Position numbers and translations under genes: made by a program. Below are positions 1 through 7,215 of a stretch of 19,585 nt of DNA, piece after piece (the first letter of the stretch is position 1; every line of letters starts with the position of its first letter). A model generated the notes under the pieces. It was not told the origin of the DNA, made no database searches, and worked only from the letters and a program-made list of their open reading frames with translations. The DNA is taken from positions 1 through 19,585 of the forward strand of contig DASWMI010000007.1 in the NCBI GenBank assembly GCA_036399835.1. The letters run 5' to 3'. This stretch comes from DASYML01 sp036399835. GTDB taxonomy: Bacteria; Acidobacteriota; Blastocatellia; Pyrinomonadales; Pyrinomonadaceae.

Positions 1-115
1 CGACCGTCAGGACGCCGACGCTGACGCCGAGAATCGTCAAGGACGAGCGCAGCTTGTTGGCACGCAGCGTGTCAACGGCCATCAAAGCGGATTCCCTGAT
101 GTCATCGAATCTCAT
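1..115 (-). CDS. ABC transporter permease (MacB/FtsX type), N-terminal fragment
   Basis: Only the first 38 codons are inside the window. The translation begins MRFDDIRESALMAVDTL and continues RANKLRSSLTILGVSVGVLTV, which is the usual opening of MacB-type permeases: a short amphipathic start, the RxNKLR(S/T)SLT motif, then the first membrane helix. The same motif opens the neighbouring permease at 548-1798 (RANKLRTSLTLVGIVVGV), so the two are paralogues. The start is the ATG at 115-113, because an in-frame stop lies three codons upstream. It is the last visible gene of the minus-strand efflux operon, 23 nt downstream of the BamE-like gene. By family it should be an inner-membrane subunit working with an ABC ATPase. 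Whether it uses the ATPase at 1877-2641 or one beyond the edge cannot be seen. Confidence 0.85.
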   Translation of the reverse strand, partial: MRFDDIRESALMAVDTLRANKLRSSLTILGVSVGVLTV

Positions 116-138
116 CGGATGTCATCGAACCTCGCAGG

Positions 139-483
139 CTATCTCACTTCTCCGAATTTATCCGCGGCCAGCCCCTGGCGGTCAAAGCTCACGGTCAACT
201 CGTAGTGCTTTTTGAGCGAAGCCAAACGCGTCGCCCTCCACAACCAACCCTGATGCTCAAGCGCTAGCCAGCGCCAGCTCTCTTCCGCGCCCTCTTGCTG
301 CATCCTGTCCGGCTGGCCCAGTTTTTCAGCGACCTCGCCTTTGGTCATCCCAGGTCTGATTTGCCAGTAGCCATGCCCCAGACCGCTTCTAAAATAGAGA
401 TAGACGAGTTGCTCCCGCCCAAGCTCAAGCCCTAAAAGGAGCACGAGCGCGACGGCGATAATGATGAATCTTTTTCTACTCAT
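139..483 (-). CDS. Small membrane-anchored BamE/SmpA-like protein
   Basis: This is a 114-residue protein. The N-terminus is basic (MSRKRF) and followed by a hydrophobic stretch at about residues 6-19 that should act as a signal anchor. There is no lipobox cysteine. The soluble part contains IRPGMTKGEVAEKLGQPDRM at about residues 43-62. The pattern G-M-(T/S)-x-x-E-V-x-x-x-L-G-x-P is typical of the BamE/SmpA/OmlA fold, which is found in outer-membrane assembly lipoproteins and many small periplasmic proteins. Function is otherwise unknown. It sits between two permease genes of the efflux operon, so a role at the envelope near the transporter is plausible but inferred. The frame can be extended to a TTG at 504, adding MIVSYCF. 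Neither start has a clear ribosome-binding site, and the ATG at 483 was chosen because the basic-hydrophobic signal begins there. Confidence 0.72.
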   Translation of the reverse strand: MSRKRFIIIAVALVLLLGLELGREQLVYLYFRSGLGHGYWQIRPGMTKGEVAEKLGQPDRMQQEGAEESWRWLALEHQGWLWRATRLASLKKHYELTVSFDRQGLAADKFGEVR

Positions 484-522
484 AAAGCAGTAGCTAACAA
501 TCAATAGCCCGGCACAATCTTT

Positions 523-543
523 AACTCAAAACTCAAAACTGAC
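523..543. repeat. Short heptad repeat, three 7-bp units
   Basis: Three consecutive 7-bp units read AACTCAA, AACTCAA and AACTGAC on the plus strand. They lie in the 64-nt gap between the permease stop (548) and the BamE-like start (483). There is no facing second arm here. On its own it would be dismissed as a short tandem repeat, but the 7-bp phase and the position just after a stop codon match the larger elements at 1804, 7109 and 9234. Confidence 0.55.
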
Positions 544-547
544 TACT

Positions 548-1798
548 TTATTCCGCTCGTAGCGCTTCAATCGGGTCGAGCTTGGCTGCGCGCCAAGCGG
601 GCCAGAGTCCGCTGATGATGCCGACGACGGACGAGACGCAGACGCCGAGCACAGCCGAAGTCACGCTGACCAGCAGCGGAAAGCCTAGCAGAAAAGAGAG
701 TAGGTAGGCCAAGCCGAATCCTGTGAGCACGCCGATAGCCCCGCCGATGGCCGTGACCGTCACGGCCTCTATCAAAAACTGCGTCAGAATATCTTTGCGC
801 CGCGCCCCTACGGCCTTGCGTATGCCAATCTCCTTGGTCCTTTCTGTGACCGAAACGAGCATGATATTCATCACGACGATACCGCCGACGACGAGCGAGA
901 TGGCTGCGACACCGATGGTCACGATGTAAATGTTGGAGGTCGCTTTGCCGTACAGGTCCAGAAATACGTCCTGCGTTTCGAGGGCAAAGCCGTCGTCCGC
1001 GTCGCTAAAGGTCTTGCCGCGACGATTGCGCATGATGGCGCGCACCTGGTCTTCAGCCGCTTCCAGTTGCGGAGCTGTCGGGACTTGGACAAAGACCACA
1101 ATCGAATCACGCGCGCTGAAGTTCTTGCGGTAGGTCTCGTAAGGGATATAGATGACGTTATCGCGAGAGATACCGAAGATTTTTCCGAGCGGCTCAAGCA
1201 CGCCGATAATCTCGTAGGGACGACCGGCGACCCAGACCGACTGGCCCAGCGCCTGCTCCGGACCAGCGCCGCCGAAGAGGTTTGTCAAAATGTCCGGGCC
1301 GACCACGCAGGCTTCGCGTCCGGCGGCGGCCTCGCTCTCGGACCATGTGCGCCCCGTGTCAATAGTCACGCCGTCAATCTCAAACATCGAGAGCGGCGTC
1401 ACGCCGCGCACGCGGACATTCTCCGAGCGCTGGTCGTTGTGCTTGACCGTCTCCAGTTGGTTGGCGGCGATCCCTGTGCGCCAGCAGTTTGTGCAGAGAC
1501 GAAAAATCGCCTCGGCATCTTCAGCCGTGACATCCTTACGCTTGTTGAACCTGATGAAATCTTCGCGCGAGGTGATGACCTGCGGGCGCTTCGAGATGGT
1601 AAAGACGGTCGAGCCTTGCGAAGAGAAGGTGGAGGCTACTGTCTGGTCCAGTCCCTTGATGATGGTGACGACTGTGATGACGGCAGAGACGCCGACCACT
1701 ATACCGACGAGCGTCAGGGACGTGCGCAGCTTGTTGGCGCGCAGGCTCGCGGCGGCGACGCGAAACGCTTCCCAGAGTGCGGAGAGACGGAGGAACAT
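548..1798 (-). CDS. ABC transporter permease, MacB/FtsX family
   Basis: This 416-residue inner-membrane subunit has the four-helix MacB/FtsX layout. TM1 is at about residues 25-47 (LRTSLTLVGIVVGVSAVITV). It is followed by a large periplasmic domain of about 240 residues (MacB_PCD). TM2 is at about 288-316, and then comes the coupling region with the family motif TERTKEIGIRKAVGARR, which contacts the ATPase. TM3 and TM4 follow, and the C-terminus ends PAWRAAKLDPIEALRAE, as is standard for the family. Such permeases transmit ATP-driven movement to a periplasmic adaptor for export of drugs, peptides or lipid-linked cargo. The frame is open to 1858, but those 20 extra codons run through the heptad repeat at 1804-1874. 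The ATG at 1798 (MFLRLSALWEAF) gives the normal family N-terminus. No Shine-Dalgarno sequence is visible, and the heptad element ends 5 nt before the start. Confidence 0.93.
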   Translation of the reverse strand: MFLRLSALWEAFRVAAASLRANKLRTSLTLVGIVVGVSAVITVVTIIKGLDQTVASTFSSQGSTVFTISKRPQVITSREDFIRFNKRKDVTAEDAEAIFRLCTNCWRTGIAANQLETVKHNDQRSENVRVRGVTPLSMFEIDGVTIDTGRTWSESEAAAGREACVVGPDILTNLFGGAGPEQALGQSVWVAGRPYEIIGVLEPLGKIFGISRDNVIYIPYETYRKNFSARDSIVVFVQVPTAPQLEAAEDQVRAIMRNRRGKTFSDADDGFALETQDVFLDLYGKATSNIYIVTIGVAAISLVVGGIVVMNIMLVSVTERTKEIGIRKAVGARRKDILTQFLIEAVTVTAIGGAIGVLTGFGLAYLLSFLLGFPLLVSVTSAVLGVCVSSVVGIISGLWPAWRAAKLDPIEALRAE

Positions 1799-1803
1799 AA
1801 AAA

Positions 1804-1874
1804 GTGATGGGTGACAGGTAACAGGTGACAGGAAACTCCTGCTCTTGTTACTTGTCACCTGTCACTTGTCACTT
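1804..1874. repeat. Heptad-repeat hairpin element between ATPase and permease genes
   Basis: One arm (1804-1831) is four 7-bp units on the plus strand: GTGATGG, GTGACAG, GTAACAG, GTGACAG. The other arm (1847-1874) is GTTACTT, GTCACCT, GTCACTT, GTCACTT, which is the same unit family in inverted orientation. The arms pair imperfectly over about 28-30 nt around a loop of about 15 nt. The element fills the whole gap between the ATPase stop (1877) and the permease start (1798). In mRNA it would be a long hairpin inside the operon, ending 5 nt from the permease ATG. Confidence 0.85.
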
Positions 1875-1876
1875 CT

Positions 1877-2641
1877 TTATCTAATCTTCTCATCCTTCTC
1901 AATCTGCCCGTCGCGGATCGAGATGACGCGATGAGAGCGCGCGGCGATGTCCGGCTCGTGTGTGACGACGATGATCGTGTTGCCTTCGGCGTGCAGCTTC
2001 TCGAAGAGGTTCATGATCTCGTGGCTGGTGGTTGAGTCGAGCGCGCCCGTCGGCTCGTCCGCGAGCAGGATGGAAGGATGATTGACGAGCGCGCGTGCGA
2101 TGGCGACGCGTTGACGCTGACCGCCGGAAAGCTCGTTCGGCCTGTGCGTCATGCGCTCTGTCAGGTCCACAGATGAGAGAGCGCGTTTTGCCATCTCGCG
2201 GCGCTGCGCGGAGCTGATTCCGGCGTAGATCAAAGGCAGCTCGACATTGTGCAAGGCGGTCGCGCGGGCCAGCAGGTTGAAGGTCTGGAAGACGAAACCG
2301 ACCTCCTTGTTGCGTATGCGCGCCAGCTCGTCGTCCTCCATCTCTGAGACGAGCTTGCTGTTGATCCAATACTGGCCGCTGGTCGGCGTGTCGAGGCAGC
2401 CGATGAGGTTCATGAGCGTTGATTTGCCAGAGCCTGATGGACCAATAATCGCCAGGTACTCGCCCTTCTGCACATCGAAGGAAACGCCATGCAGCGCGTG
2501 GACCTTCTCAGACCCCATCTCGTAGGTCTTCCAGATGTTGCGCATGGAGATGAGAGCCTTCGGCTCTTCGCGCTGGACCAGCGATGCGCCGGGCACATAC
2601 TCCTGCTCAAACGTCTCGGAGGCCATTGTCGCGTCGCTCAT
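1877..2641 (-). CDS. ABC transporter ATP-binding protein, MacB/LolD type
   Basis: This 254-residue ABC ATPase has every nucleotide-binding motif intact: Walker A GPSGSGKST (67-75), Q-loop Gln119 in VFQTFNLL, signature LSGGQ (171-175), Walker B ILLADEP with Glu196, D-loop GALDS, and H-loop His228 in VVTHEP. The sequence between Walker A and the signature (MNLIGCLDTPTSGQY, VGFVFQTFNLL) is typical of the MacB/LolD/FtsE group that pairs with FtsX-type permeases. It acts at the cytoplasmic face of the inner membrane and powers the exporter. The first 29 residues precede the core and are a little longer than usual. The start codon overlaps the adaptor stop codon by one base (TAATG), and a GGGGG tract lies just upstream, so translational coupling to the adaptor gene is likely. 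Confidence 0.95.
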   Translation of the reverse strand: MSDATMASETFEQEYVPGASLVQREEPKALISMRNIWKTYEMGSEKVHALHGVSFDVQKGEYLAIIGPSGSGKSTLMNLIGCLDTPTSGQYWINSKLVSEMEDDELARIRNKEVGFVFQTFNLLARATALHNVELPLIYAGISSAQRREMAKRALSSVDLTERMTHRPNELSGGQRQRVAIARALVNHPSILLADEPTGALDSTTSHEIMNLFEKLHAEGNTIIVVTHEPDIAARSHRVISIRDGQIEKDEKIR

Positions 2642-4209
2642 TATTTACCCCCGTTGGCGTTCTGTCCGACAGCTCCGGGCTTATTCGTCTGACGCTTGAC
2701 GGTCTGGCTCTCCTTGAGCGTCTTGAGAATGCGGCTTGGTCCAGTGATGATCTCCATGCCGGGCTGAACGCCGCTTGTAATCTCTATATCGGATTCGCCG
2801 GTGATGCCGGTCGTGACCTCGACAAACTTGACCTTGTTGGCCTGCAAGACGTAGACGCCCTTGATGTCTTTGGGTTTGTCTGCGGGCGTCGGCTGCGGGA
2901 CGCTTCCGGCGGGCGTCGGCTGCGGCGAGCCTGCCGGTGTCGGCGATTTTTCGACGATGGCTTGAAGCGGCACGGCGATGACGTTGTTTTTGACTTTGGT
3001 CGTGATGGTGGCGGTCGCGCTCATGCCAGGGCGCAGGCCGTTGCGTATCTCGTCTGTGACGTTCTTCAACTCGATGACGACCTTGAACTCTTTGGCTTCC
3101 TGCACGTTGACGCGATTAGAGAGGCCGCCGCCCGTCGTGTCGGACTTGCCTATGGCGAGCGGGTTTTTCTGAAGGACGACGCCCTCAAGCTCCTTCTCGC
3201 CAAAAGCATCAATCTTGATCTTGGCGGGCTGGCCGACCTCCACATTGGCAATCTCCGTCTCGTCAACATTGACTTCGACGTTGACTGTGGACATGTCCGC
3301 GATAGTCATCAGCGAGGTGGTCGAAAGACCAGCCACGGCAAATTCGCCGACGCGCGAAGGGATGTCTGCGACGACGCCCGTCAGGGGAGAGAGCGTGAGC
3401 GACTTGTTGCGCTGGCTGGTCTGGCCGCGAAGGATGGCCTGCTGCTGGCTGGCGCGAGCTTCGCTGGCCGTGACGCTCTGCTGCGCGCGCTGGACGCCGT
3501 TGCGCGCATCGCGCACGGCTATACGCTGCTGGTTGGCGCGCGCGATGGCTTCCTGTACGGCGATCCGCTGAGCTTCCAGATTGGCCTGGGCGGTGCGCAG
3601 GGAAACCTGCGCCTGCTCCAGGCGGTCGCGCGCTACGTCAAACTCCGAGCGTGAAGCCACGCCGGATTCAACCAGCTCTGTGGTCCGCTTCAACTCGCGC
3701 TGAGCCGTATTAAGGTCAACCTGCGCGCGGTCAACGTTGGTTTGAGCAGAGACGACCTGCTGGCGAGCCTGCGCGACCGAAGCTTCGGCGACCGTCAGGG
3801 CCTGCTGCGCGTTGCTGACGGCGTTCTGTGCGGACTGGACCTGCGTCCGCGCGTTCTGCACATCGCTGATGGAAGCCTGCGCCGCGGCAAACTGCGCTTC
3901 CTGGTTCGACTGAAGCTGCGTCGGGTCTATACGCACGAGAGGCTTGCCCTGCGTCACCTGGTCGCCCGCGTTGACGTAAATCTCTTCGATGCGTCCGGGC
4001 ACTTCGCTCGTCAGCTTGATATAGCGCACGGGGCGGACCTCGCCCGAAGCCGTGACGGTCTGCCGTAGCTCCGGTCGAATCTCAACCTTAACAGTCGTCA
4101 CTTCCGGCTCGTCCTTGCGTCCGGCAAAGACGCTGATGATGATAATCAGGCCGAGTAGGGCGACCGCCGAGACGATGATAATGATCTTCTTTTTCCGGCT
4201 GAGGGCCAT
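2641..4209 (-). CDS. Periplasmic adaptor subunit (HlyD/MacA-like) of ABC efflux system
   Basis: This is a 522-residue membrane-fusion protein. A basic N-terminus (MALSRKKK) and TM helix (about 9-29) anchor it in the inner membrane. The first lipoyl half-motif, SEVPGRIEEIYVNAGDQVTQG, falls at about 65-85. A very long alpha-helical hairpin follows at about 95-270, rich in Gln, Ala, Val and Arg (VQSAQNAVSNAQQALTVAEA and similar). The second lipoyl half (LSPLTGVVADIPSRVGEFA), beta-barrel and membrane-proximal domains come after. A Pro/Thr/Gly-rich insert (SPTPAGSPQPTPAG and on) interrupts the membrane-proximal domain. MacA-type adaptors join the permease to an outer-membrane channel such as TolC. 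The frame is open to 4359, but the ATG at 4209 has AAAAGGA upstream and starts right at the anchor. It is the first gene of the minus-strand operon. Confidence 0.92.
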   Translation of the reverse strand: MALSRKKKIIIIVSAVALLGLIIIISVFAGRKDEPEVTTVKVEIRPELRQTVTASGEVRPVRYIKLTSEVPGRIEEIYVNAGDQVTQGKPLVRIDPTQLQSNQEAQFAAAQASISDVQNARTQVQSAQNAVSNAQQALTVAEASVAQARQQVVSAQTNVDRAQVDLNTAQRELKRTTELVESGVASRSEFDVARDRLEQAQVSLRTAQANLEAQRIAVQEAIARANQQRIAVRDARNGVQRAQQSVTASEARASQQQAILRGQTSQRNKSLTLSPLTGVVADIPSRVGEFAVAGLSTTSLMTIADMSTVNVEVNVDETEIANVEVGQPAKIKIDAFGEKELEGVVLQKNPLAIGKSDTTGGGLSNRVNVQEAKEFKVVIELKNVTDEIRNGLRPGMSATATITTKVKNNVIAVPLQAIVEKSPTPAGSPQPTPAGSVPQPTPADKPKDIKGVYVLQANKVKFVEVTTGITGESDIEITSGVQPGMEIITGPSRILKTLKESQTVKRQTNKPGAVGQNANGGK

Positions 4210-4546
4210 GTCTTTTAAATTCCTTTTAGGTTTAAGAGGGCTGCATTCAAGCTGTGCGTGTAAGCTTAGGCGCTGGCGCTCGCGCGCCTCCGACAAAGTA
4301 GTCTCGCTCCAGCCACAGCTTTTACGACGAAAACTCGTGAACAGTTTCAATAAAAGCAATGTTTAGAAGCAAATCAACGGCGGAAGGTTTTTTCCGTGCG
4401 CCGGGCCGCGAGCCGAAGAAGGAATTTGGCGTGCGTCTTAATTTCGCGCTACAATGTGCGCTGCTTCTCGCGCGAGTGGCGGCGGCGCTAGCATCTTCAA
4501 ACGAGGCCCTCTCCCACTTTCGGCTTTATCGCACGGGGAAAACTTT
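4210..4546. promoter_or_regulatory. Divergent intergenic region between efflux operon and signalling locus
   Basis: This 337-nt gap separates the adaptor gene (minus) from the zinc-ribbon-FHA gene (plus), so it must hold promoters for both. Reading frames across it on both strands have no recognisable protein features. The adaptor ribbon AAAAGGA lies near 4220-4230 on the minus strand. A TTGAAA hexamer on the minus strand near 4350 could be a -35 box, but the facing -10 is poor. Only the plus-strand candidate at 4426-4455 is convincing enough to list separately. Confidence 0.5.
4426..4455 (+). promoter_or_regulatory. Candidate sigma-70-type promoter of the signalling locus
   Basis: TTGGCG (4426-4431) and TACAAT (4450-4455) are separated by 18 bp and lie about 90 nt upstream of the zinc-ribbon-FHA start at 4547. 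The -10 matches TATAAT at five of six positions and the -35 matches TTGACA at three to four. This was judged by eye. Confidence 0.4.
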
Positions 4547-5146
4547 ATGACAACCTGCGACAGGTGCCAAACCGATAATCTCGATGGCGCACAATACTGC
4601 GATGAGTGCGGCGCGCCGCTAAACCTGCAAGTGCAGGTCAGAAAATCCGTGGAGACAAGTGATTCGGACGGGCGCGCGGGCGGCCTCGCGATGGCCGAAG
4701 CCCCTCCGCTGGTAGCCGAAGCTGCGCCGCTCTTGCCTCAGGCAGAGGGCGCGCCGCAACGCGTCGTCCCGGCTTTCGCGGCGGCCTCCAACTCTCTTTC
4801 AGCGACGCCCGCTGCACACGCCAGGCTGGTTATAGAGCGCGGGCGCTCGGCTGGCAAACAGTTTCCACTGTGCGACGACGAAACTCAGATCGGGCGCTGG
4901 GATGCGGACGGCGGCATCTTCCCGGATGTGGACCTCGATTCGGACGACCCCGAAGCGAAGGTCTCGCGTCGTCATGCGCGCATCATGCGCCGCAACGGAC
5001 AGTATTTTATAGAAGATTTAGGCTCGACCAACGGCACATTTATTAACCGTGGCAGACGCCTCTTGCCGGGCGACCGCCAGCCTCTGCGCGACGGCGACGA
5101 GATTATTGTCGGCAAGACTTTTATGCGTTTTCATATCATTAAATAG
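4547..5146 (+). CDS. Zinc-ribbon and FHA domain protein
   Basis: This 199-residue cytoplasmic protein has no membrane segment. An N-terminal double-Cys-pair zinc ribbon uses Cys4, Cys7, Cys18 and Cys21 (TTCDRCQTDN...YCDECGAPL). An Ala/Pro-rich linker of about 65 residues leads to a C-terminal FHA domain (about 93-197). The FHA has the phosphothreonine-reading residues: Gly-Arg at 116-117, SRRH at 140-143 and STNGT at 160-164. It should recognise a phosphorylated threonine on a partner, most simply the kinase encoded next. Its FHA segment IFPDVDL...KVSRRHARI is nearly repeated in the kinase FHA (IFPEVDL...KVSRRHARI), so the two share a recent duplication. The ATG at 4547 is preceded by GGGGAAAA and starts directly at the zinc ribbon. 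An upstream in-frame start at 4454 would add 31 unsupported residues. It is the first gene of the plus-strand locus. Confidence 0.9.
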   Translation: MTTCDRCQTDNLDGAQYCDECGAPLNLQVQVRKSVETSDSDGRAGGLAMAEAPPLVAEAAPLLPQAEGAPQRVVPAFAAASNSLSATPAAHARLVIERGRSAGKQFPLCDDETQIGRWDADGGIFPDVDLDSDDPEAKVSRRHARIMRRNGQYFIEDLGSTNGTFINRGRRLLPGDRQPLRDGDEIIVGKTFMRFHIIK

Positions 5147-5167
5147 AGCGGGCCGAAACCTCCCGCT
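5147..5167 (+). other. Small stem-loop directly after a stop codon
   Basis: AGCGGG (5147-5152) and CCCGCT (5162-5167) form a 6-bp GC-rich stem with a 9-nt loop, starting at the first base after the zinc-ribbon-FHA stop codon. No T-run follows, so it is not a standard intrinsic terminator. It could weaken read-through into the kinase gene or protect the mRNA end. The rest of the 106-nt gap to 5253 shows only a short direct repeat, CTGGTCCA, at 5166 and 5177. Confidence 0.35.
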
Positions 5168-5252
5168 GGTCCATCACTGGTCCAGCCGGAAACGTAAAGT
5201 TGCACGGGCGCTCTAAAAGTTTTTCCAACACCCGACGAGACATCGAGTCAAG

Positions 5253-7103
5253 ATGCCTGTCTGTCATCAATGCGGCGTCGGCGTTACGCCAGGCGATAAA
5301 TTCTGCGGCGGTTGCGGAGCTGCGCTCGCACGCGCCGATACGGGCGCAAGCGAAGCCGCAGAGCAATCTTCAGAAGAACAATTTTCAAAAGCCAACGCGC
5401 AGCCCGCAGCTTTAGAAACTGTGCTCGCTGCTTCCAATGCTATGTCGCCCGCTGGCGATGAGCCGTCGGCTGCTTCCGGCGCGATGCCGGTTGTTCCGAG
5501 CGCGGCGACGGTCATTTCAAGCGAGCTATCAGCAGACGGCGAGAACGACCCCGCCTGGATGGCGACGCTGCCGCCTCAGCCCGAAAAGCAGCCGTCCGTC
5601 CCGGCTGAAGCTCCTCCTGCTCAAGGGCCCGTTAAAGTGCAGCCTGTCGCGTCTCTTGAAGTGCCTGCCGCGGCGCAGTCGAGCGGCGCGGGCACTGTGC
5701 GCAGCGGGAGCACGGGCGGGCGTCAGGCCAGCTCCAAACAGCTTGAGCCGAGCACGCTGCTCAACAACCGTTATGAGATTGTGCGTCGCATCGGCGGCGG
5801 CGGGATGGGCGCGGTCTATCTGGCTAAGGACCGCAACCTGGGCGATGCGCCGCGCGCCGTCAAGGAGATGATCGAGACGCATATAGACGAAGAACAGCAC
5901 GAAAAGGCCGTGCAGGATTTCAAGCGCGAATCCATGTTGCTGACACAGCTTGAGCATCCCTCGATTCCGACCATCTACGATTATTTCTACGATGCGCAGC
6001 TCAGCCGTTTCTATCTCGTCATGAAGTATATTTCGGGCGGCGATTTTGCCTCGCGCCTGCGCAACGCTCCCGGAGGGCGGATAGACGAGAAGAACGCCGC
6101 CGACTGGGGGATGCAGGTCGCGGACGTGCTGCATTACCTGCACACCCGGCCTAAGTCAATCATCTATCGCGACCTCAAGCCCGCCAACCTAATGATTGAC
6201 GGCAACACGGGGCGCGTGATGCTGATTGATTTCGGGATCGCGCGTTGGGTTGCGCCGCAGGAGAAGGGCGTGACGGCTGTCGGGACGATGGGTTACGCGC
6301 CGCCCGAATTGTTTAGCGGCAAGGTCGAGCCGCGCTCTGACATCTATTCTCTGGGCGCGACCCTCTTTCATCTGGTGACAGGCTCAGACCCGCAGGATAA
6401 CCCGCTTCTCATCTTCGACTTTACGAAGAACCCGCGCCCGCGCCAGATCAACCCTGCCATCTCAAACGAGATGGAGCGCATACTGATGCGCGCCGTCGAG
6501 TACAAGGCTGAAGACCGTTTTCGCTCGGCCTCGGAGATGCGCGACGCGCTGGCGACTCATCTCGAAAATCTGCGCGCGGGCAATGTCACTTACGGCACGG
6601 CCTCTGGACCACAGGCGGGCGGCGAGACCATTCAAACCGAGATGGTCTACTGCGGTTTCTGCGGAGGCCGCATCGCGGCTGACGACCTTTATTGCGCACA
6701 CTGCGGACAGCGCCAACCCTTGGTCGGCACGGGAACGAGCGCGGCCCTGCGCTCTGCGCGCGCGACGGCCAAGCTGGTCGTCGCCGGAACAACAGAGCTG
6801 GACGCGCAGTTTCAATTACAGAAGGAGAGCAACCTTGTCGGGCGCAGCGATCCGCACTCGAATATCTTCCCGGAAGTTGACCTCTCGAAGTATGATCCGC
6901 AGACCAAAGTCTCGCGCCGTCATGCGCGCATCTGGCGTAGAGGCGAGACCTTTTTGATCGAAGACCTCGGCTCGGTCAACGGGACGGTCGTCATGGGACG
7001 CGACAACGATACCATCCGGCTCGCTCCCGGACAGCCGCGCGTCCTGGAATCCGGCGACCGCCTGCGCCTCGGCGAAACGACTCTTCATTTTTTGATAGGA
7101 TGA
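5253..7103 (+). CDS. Ser/Thr protein kinase with two zinc ribbons and an FHA domain
   Basis: This is a 616-residue soluble Hanks-type kinase. Domain order: zinc ribbon (CHQCG...FCGGCGAAL, residues 4-24); Ala/Pro/Ser-rich linker to about 165; kinase domain (about 171-445); second zinc ribbon (YCGFCG...YCAHCGQRQ, from Cys467); FHA domain (about 506-615). Kinase motifs are complete: glycine loop IGGGGMG (180-186), ATP-binding Lys204 in AVKEM, helix-C Glu in FKRESMLL, catalytic Asp307 in YRDLKPAN, and DFG with Asp326. The activation-loop end GTMGYAPPE is present. The HRD histidine is Tyr305. The FHA keeps SRRH (from Ser554) and a GSVNGT loop. No membrane helix is present, unlike PknB-type receptor kinases, so the input must be cytoplasmic or come through partners. 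The FHA probably binds phosphothreonines on itself or on neighbouring proteins. The start is fixed by the zinc ribbon beginning right after Met. Confidence 0.95.
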   Translation: MPVCHQCGVGVTPGDKFCGGCGAALARADTGASEAAEQSSEEQFSKANAQPAALETVLAASNAMSPAGDEPSAASGAMPVVPSAATVISSELSADGENDPAWMATLPPQPEKQPSVPAEAPPAQGPVKVQPVASLEVPAAAQSSGAGTVRSGSTGGRQASSKQLEPSTLLNNRYEIVRRIGGGGMGAVYLAKDRNLGDAPRAVKEMIETHIDEEQHEKAVQDFKRESMLLTQLEHPSIPTIYDYFYDAQLSRFYLVMKYISGGDFASRLRNAPGGRIDEKNAADWGMQVADVLHYLHTRPKSIIYRDLKPANLMIDGNTGRVMLIDFGIARWVAPQEKGVTAVGTMGYAPPELFSGKVEPRSDIYSLGATLFHLVTGSDPQDNPLLIFDFTKNPRPRQINPAISNEMERILMRAVEYKAEDRFRSASEMRDALATHLENLRAGNVTYGTASGPQAGGETIQTEMVYCGFCGGRIAADDLYCAHCGQRQPLVGTGTSAALRSARATAKLVVAGTTELDAQFQLQKESNLVGRSDPHSNIFPEVDLSKYDPQTKVSRRHARIWRRGETFLIEDLGSVNGTVVMGRDNDTIRLAPGQPRVLESGDRLRLGETTLHFLIG

Positions 7104-7108
7104 TAAGC

Positions 7109-7210
7109 GGTTTTCAGTTTTCGGTTTTCAGTTTTCAGAAAAAGCCAAACAGCCTCTACTGAAAATCAAAAACCGAACGCTGAAAACTGAAAACTGAAAA
7201 CCGAAAACTG
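7109..7210. repeat. Heptad-repeat hairpin element between kinase and RDD genes
   Basis: Arm one (7111-7138) is TTTTCAG, TTTTCGG, TTTTCAG, TTTTCAG. Arm two (7159-7210) is seven inverted-type units, CTGAAAA, TCAAAAA, CCGAACG, CTGAAAA three times, and CCGAAAA minus or plus small changes, ending in CTG. The last four units pair with arm one over about 28 bp with two mismatches. The element starts six bases after the kinase stop codon and ends 5 nt before the RDD start codon, filling the gap. The same 7-bp unit recurs at 9234-9342. Confidence 0.9.
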
Positions 7211-7215
7211 TTTTT

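Noticed and set aside
1067..1807. Long open plus-strand frame of 246 codons opposite the permease gene
   Set aside because: It lies antisense to a gene with clear MacB motifs and its translation has no recognisable domain; long antisense frames are expected in GC-rich DNA.
1804..1874. Insertion-sequence terminal repeats or a MITE
   Set aside because: No target-site duplication or transposase is visible, and the arms are tandem 7-bp units instead of a unique terminal sequence.
2584..3654. Open plus-strand frame of 356 codons opposite the adaptor and ATPase genes
   Set aside because: Antisense shadow; the composition (Asp, Arg, Gly, Leu-rich) mirrors codons of the adaptor coiled coil, and no domain is visible.
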